From the NCBI GenBank assembly GCA_013297875.1, contig JAAFIW010000003.1, positions 124,001 through 188,000 on the forward strand: a stretch of DNA of 64,000 nt. Reading direction: 5' to 3'. The stretch is from Comamonadaceae bacterium. Lineage in GTDB: Bacteria > Pseudomonadota > Gammaproteobacteria > Burkholderiales > Burkholderiaceae_C. Position 1 is the first letter of the stretch. Each line of letters opens with the position of its first letter. The position numbers were made by a program, and so were the translations under genes. Under the pieces are notes generated by a model. The model was not told the origin of the DNA. It saw only the letters and a list, made by a program, of their open reading frames with translations, and searched no databases. This document shows, piece by piece, positions 62,557 through 64,000 of this stretch.

Positions 62557-63506
62557 GCAGACACCTGCGTCCAGTTTTGCAGCGCAATGCTGGCGTGCTC
62601 GCGCGCCAGATCGGCCTGCCCCAGCAGCACGTCCAGCGCGGGAATGTCGGTGTCCCATTCCACCAGGGTGGGCACCGGGCCAAAGCGGGAGATGGCATGG
62701 CGGTAGATCAGCCAGACCGGGTCGGCCACCGTGCGGCTGTGGTCGTCCACCACGATGTCGTCCATCGCGCAGTGGCCCGCCACATGAATCTGCCCGACCG
62801 CCGCAGGGGCCAGTTGGTCCAGCCAGGCACAGCAGCTTCGCACCGGGTCGTCGGTAGCACCGGCCAGGCGGGCATTCAAGGCATTCACATACAGGTTGTT
62901 CACGTCCACCAGCAGCTGGCCACCGGTGCGCTGCACCAGAGAGGACAAAAACTCGGTCTCTGGCATGTCGCTGGAAGCAAACCCGACGTAGGCCGACAGG
63001 TTTTCAATCAGCAGCGCGCGCTCCAGCCGCTCCTGCACGCGGTGCACATTGCTACACAACACGTCCAGCGCTTCGCGGTTGAATGGCAGGGGCAACAGGT
63101 CGGCCGCATGCACCGTAGCGGGCTCGGCGGTGTCACGCACATGCGCGGCCAGCACGCCGCGCGCAAAACAGGCGTGGTCGCTCACGCGCACGGGTTGAAT
63201 CTGCTTGACCAGGCGCGCCAATTGCGTGAGGTGCCAATCGTCCACACCGCAGGCGGAACCCAGGCCCAAACCCACGCCGTGCAGACTCACCGGCCACTGC
63301 TCGCGCGCTTGTTTCAGCACCGACAAGGCCGCGCCACCCTGGCCGAAAAAATTCTCGGAATGCACCTCAATGAAGTCGAGGTACGGAAACTCCGGTGAGC
63401 CCACCGGCGCGTGCGCGCGCTGCATCAGCTCTCCGTAATGCGGATGCCGCCAGCCAATGCCGGTCTGGTTGGCGCGAACATGAGGGGCAGGTACACGTCG
63501 GTTCAT
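62553..63506 (-). CDS. DUF692/MNIO family enzyme (HvfB/BufB-like)
   Basis: A 317-residue TIM-barrel protein with the MNIO iron ligands: GIGWRHPHYGEL, FIEVHSENFFG, VSLHGVGLGLGS, RVSDHACFA, IENLSAYV, LLVDVNNLYVNA, IHVAGHC and LVEWDTDIP. MNIOs oxidise cysteines in precursor peptides, for example to oxazolone-thioamides or other metal-binding forms. In the usual operon a DUF2282 precursor (HvfA/BufA) precedes this gene. Here the 157 bp before its start hold only frames of under ten codons. Upstream is a TlpA-like gene instead. Confidence 0.92.
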   Translation of the reverse strand: MNRRVPAPHVRANQTGIGWRHPHYGELMQRAHAPVGSPEFPYLDFIEVHSENFFGQGGAALSVLKQAREQWPVSLHGVGLGLGSACGVDDWHLTQLARLVKQIQPVRVSDHACFARGVLAAHVRDTAEPATVHAADLLPLPFNREALDVLCSNVHRVQERLERALLIENLSAYVGFASSDMPETEFLSSLVQRTGGQLLVDVNNLYVNALNARLAGATDDPVRSCCAWLDQLAPAAVGQIHVAGHCAMDDIVVDDHSRTVADPVWLIYRHAISRFGPVPTLVEWDTDIPALDVLLGQADLAREHASIALQNWTQVSA

Positions 63507-63663
63507 GAGCGCCTAGCCATTTTCGTTCGCAGAAGCAGCGAGCACATTTGCATCTATTTGAAACTCATGAAAAATACGGTAAAACTCCGCGAATGACGGG
63601 GTAGTTTACAAAACGGCGATGGCGTGCATGTGTTGGCACCGATCAGAGTGACCACAGGTCTCT
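63507..63663. other. Gap upstream of hvfB with no precursor gene
   Basis: Searched on both strands for a small Cys-rich peptide of the DUF2282 type; none found. The only short frames are MHAIAVL and MSFK on the minus strand and MKNTVKLRE on the plus strand. Confidence 0.6.
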
Positions 63664-64000
63664 TTAAATCAGCTCGGCAATCTTGTCCCACGCCTCGGCC
63701 GGGATGCGGCCCATGAAGCGCTCGACCACCTTGCCGGTTTTGTCAATCAGCAGGGCAGTGGGCAGTTGTGCGGGAACACCGACGTTGTCCGCGTAGCGCG
63801 GTTCGCCCGCCCACAGCTGAACAAAGCGCTGCTTGATCGGAACTGTGCTGGAGATAATTTTTTCGTAGTCATCCAGGTCTTTAACGCGCTTGTCGTGGCT
63901 GACCAGCACCAGTTCAAACGGCTTGCCGGCCCAGCCTTCGTAGTTTTGCCGCAACTCCGGCATTTTGTCGCGGCACACCGCGCAGTTGGTGGACCAAAAC
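63664..64000 (-). CDS. TlpA-like thioredoxin-family protein (5' end outside the window)
   Basis: At least 111 C-terminal residues are visible. The active site FWSTNCAVCRDKMPEL (CxxC) lies at the window edge, and the cis-Pro is in QLPTALLIDKTGKVVERFMG. TlpA/ResA proteins reduce disulfides in the periplasm, for example in cytochrome or metal-centre maturation. Any signal peptide would be upstream of the window. It is co-directional with the hvfBC-doxX genes, and the 157-bp gap leaves operon membership open. Confidence 0.9.
   Translation of the reverse strand, partial: FWSTNCAVCRDKMPELRQNYEGWAGKPFELVLVSHDKRVKDLDDYEKIISSTVPIKQRFVQLWAGEPRYADNVGVPAQLPTALLIDKTGKVVERFMGRIPAEAWDKIAELI

Overview
The window is high-GC, densely coded chromosomal DNA from a betaproteobacterium, most likely a Comamonadaceae member close to Rhodoferax or Polaromonas. 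This is inferred from gene content and layout: lptA-lptB-rpoN, rsmA-surA-lptD facing amgK, a divided metH, transhydrogenase alpha split into PntAA and PntAB, metX-metW and chrB-chrA. It also carries the short interspersed repeats typical of this group. No rRNA, tRNA, CRISPR array, prophage or complete insertion sequence was recognised.

Layout. 1-3.1 kb: end of an alcohol dehydrogenase, a DASS anion transporter and two YeeE/YedE half-transporters. 3.6-8.2 kb: an oxygen/redox signalling block (FNR-type regulator, single-domain response regulator, NarL-type regulator, double-PAS kinase) transcribed away from two universal stress proteins, with a near-consensus FNR box between. 8.3-14 kb: ssb, an MFS transporter, uvrA with a tandem-repeat N-terminus, and an EamA exporter broken by a tiny inversion. 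14-25.9 kb: metH homocysteine domain, rpoN, lptB, lptA, dsbA, a SPOR protein, argS, a PsiF-type protein, a LysR regulator and an MFS transporter. 26-29.6 kb: two tandem paralogous genes for large exported proteins that I do not recognise. 29.7-33.2 kb: Nudix hydrolase and pntAA-pntAB-pntB. 33.7-44.3 kb: accessory and metabolic genes (tail-anchored protein, patatin-like protein, periplasmic binding protein, MTA/SAH nucleosidase, amidohydrolase, dienelactone hydrolase, DsbA-like isomerase, SDR, MarC, MaeB). 44.6-45.4 kb: a secreted barnase-like RNase with its barstar-like inhibitor. 45.7-54.2 kb: rsmA, surA, lptD, amgK, rsmE, an MFS transporter and a YidB-like protein. 54.2-59.1 kb: lipase, M20 peptidase, chrA and an interrupted chrB. 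59.2-61 kb: metX-metW behind a SAM-II-like riboswitch and a terminator hairpin. 61-63.5 kb: a DUF692/DUF2063/DoxX operon (HvfBCD type) with no visible precursor gene. The window ends in a TlpA-like thioredoxin gene.

The strongest unexplained structure is a short interspersed repeat with core AATAGCTGCTTGAGCAG followed by TATTTACATGGGCT. About 18 whole or partial copies lie in 64 kb. Many are not purely intergenic: they supply stop codons and C-terminal tails (metX, pntAB, mtnN, metH, the YidB-like gene), internal peptide insertions (RsmA, the RpoN linker, HvfC) and, in the amidohydrolase, the start codon and signal peptide. A second repeat family is inserted in frame in AmgK and the amidohydrolase. 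Two genes carry clear lesions: a 23-nt inversion in the EamA gene, and an amber codon inside the rhodanese part of chrB.
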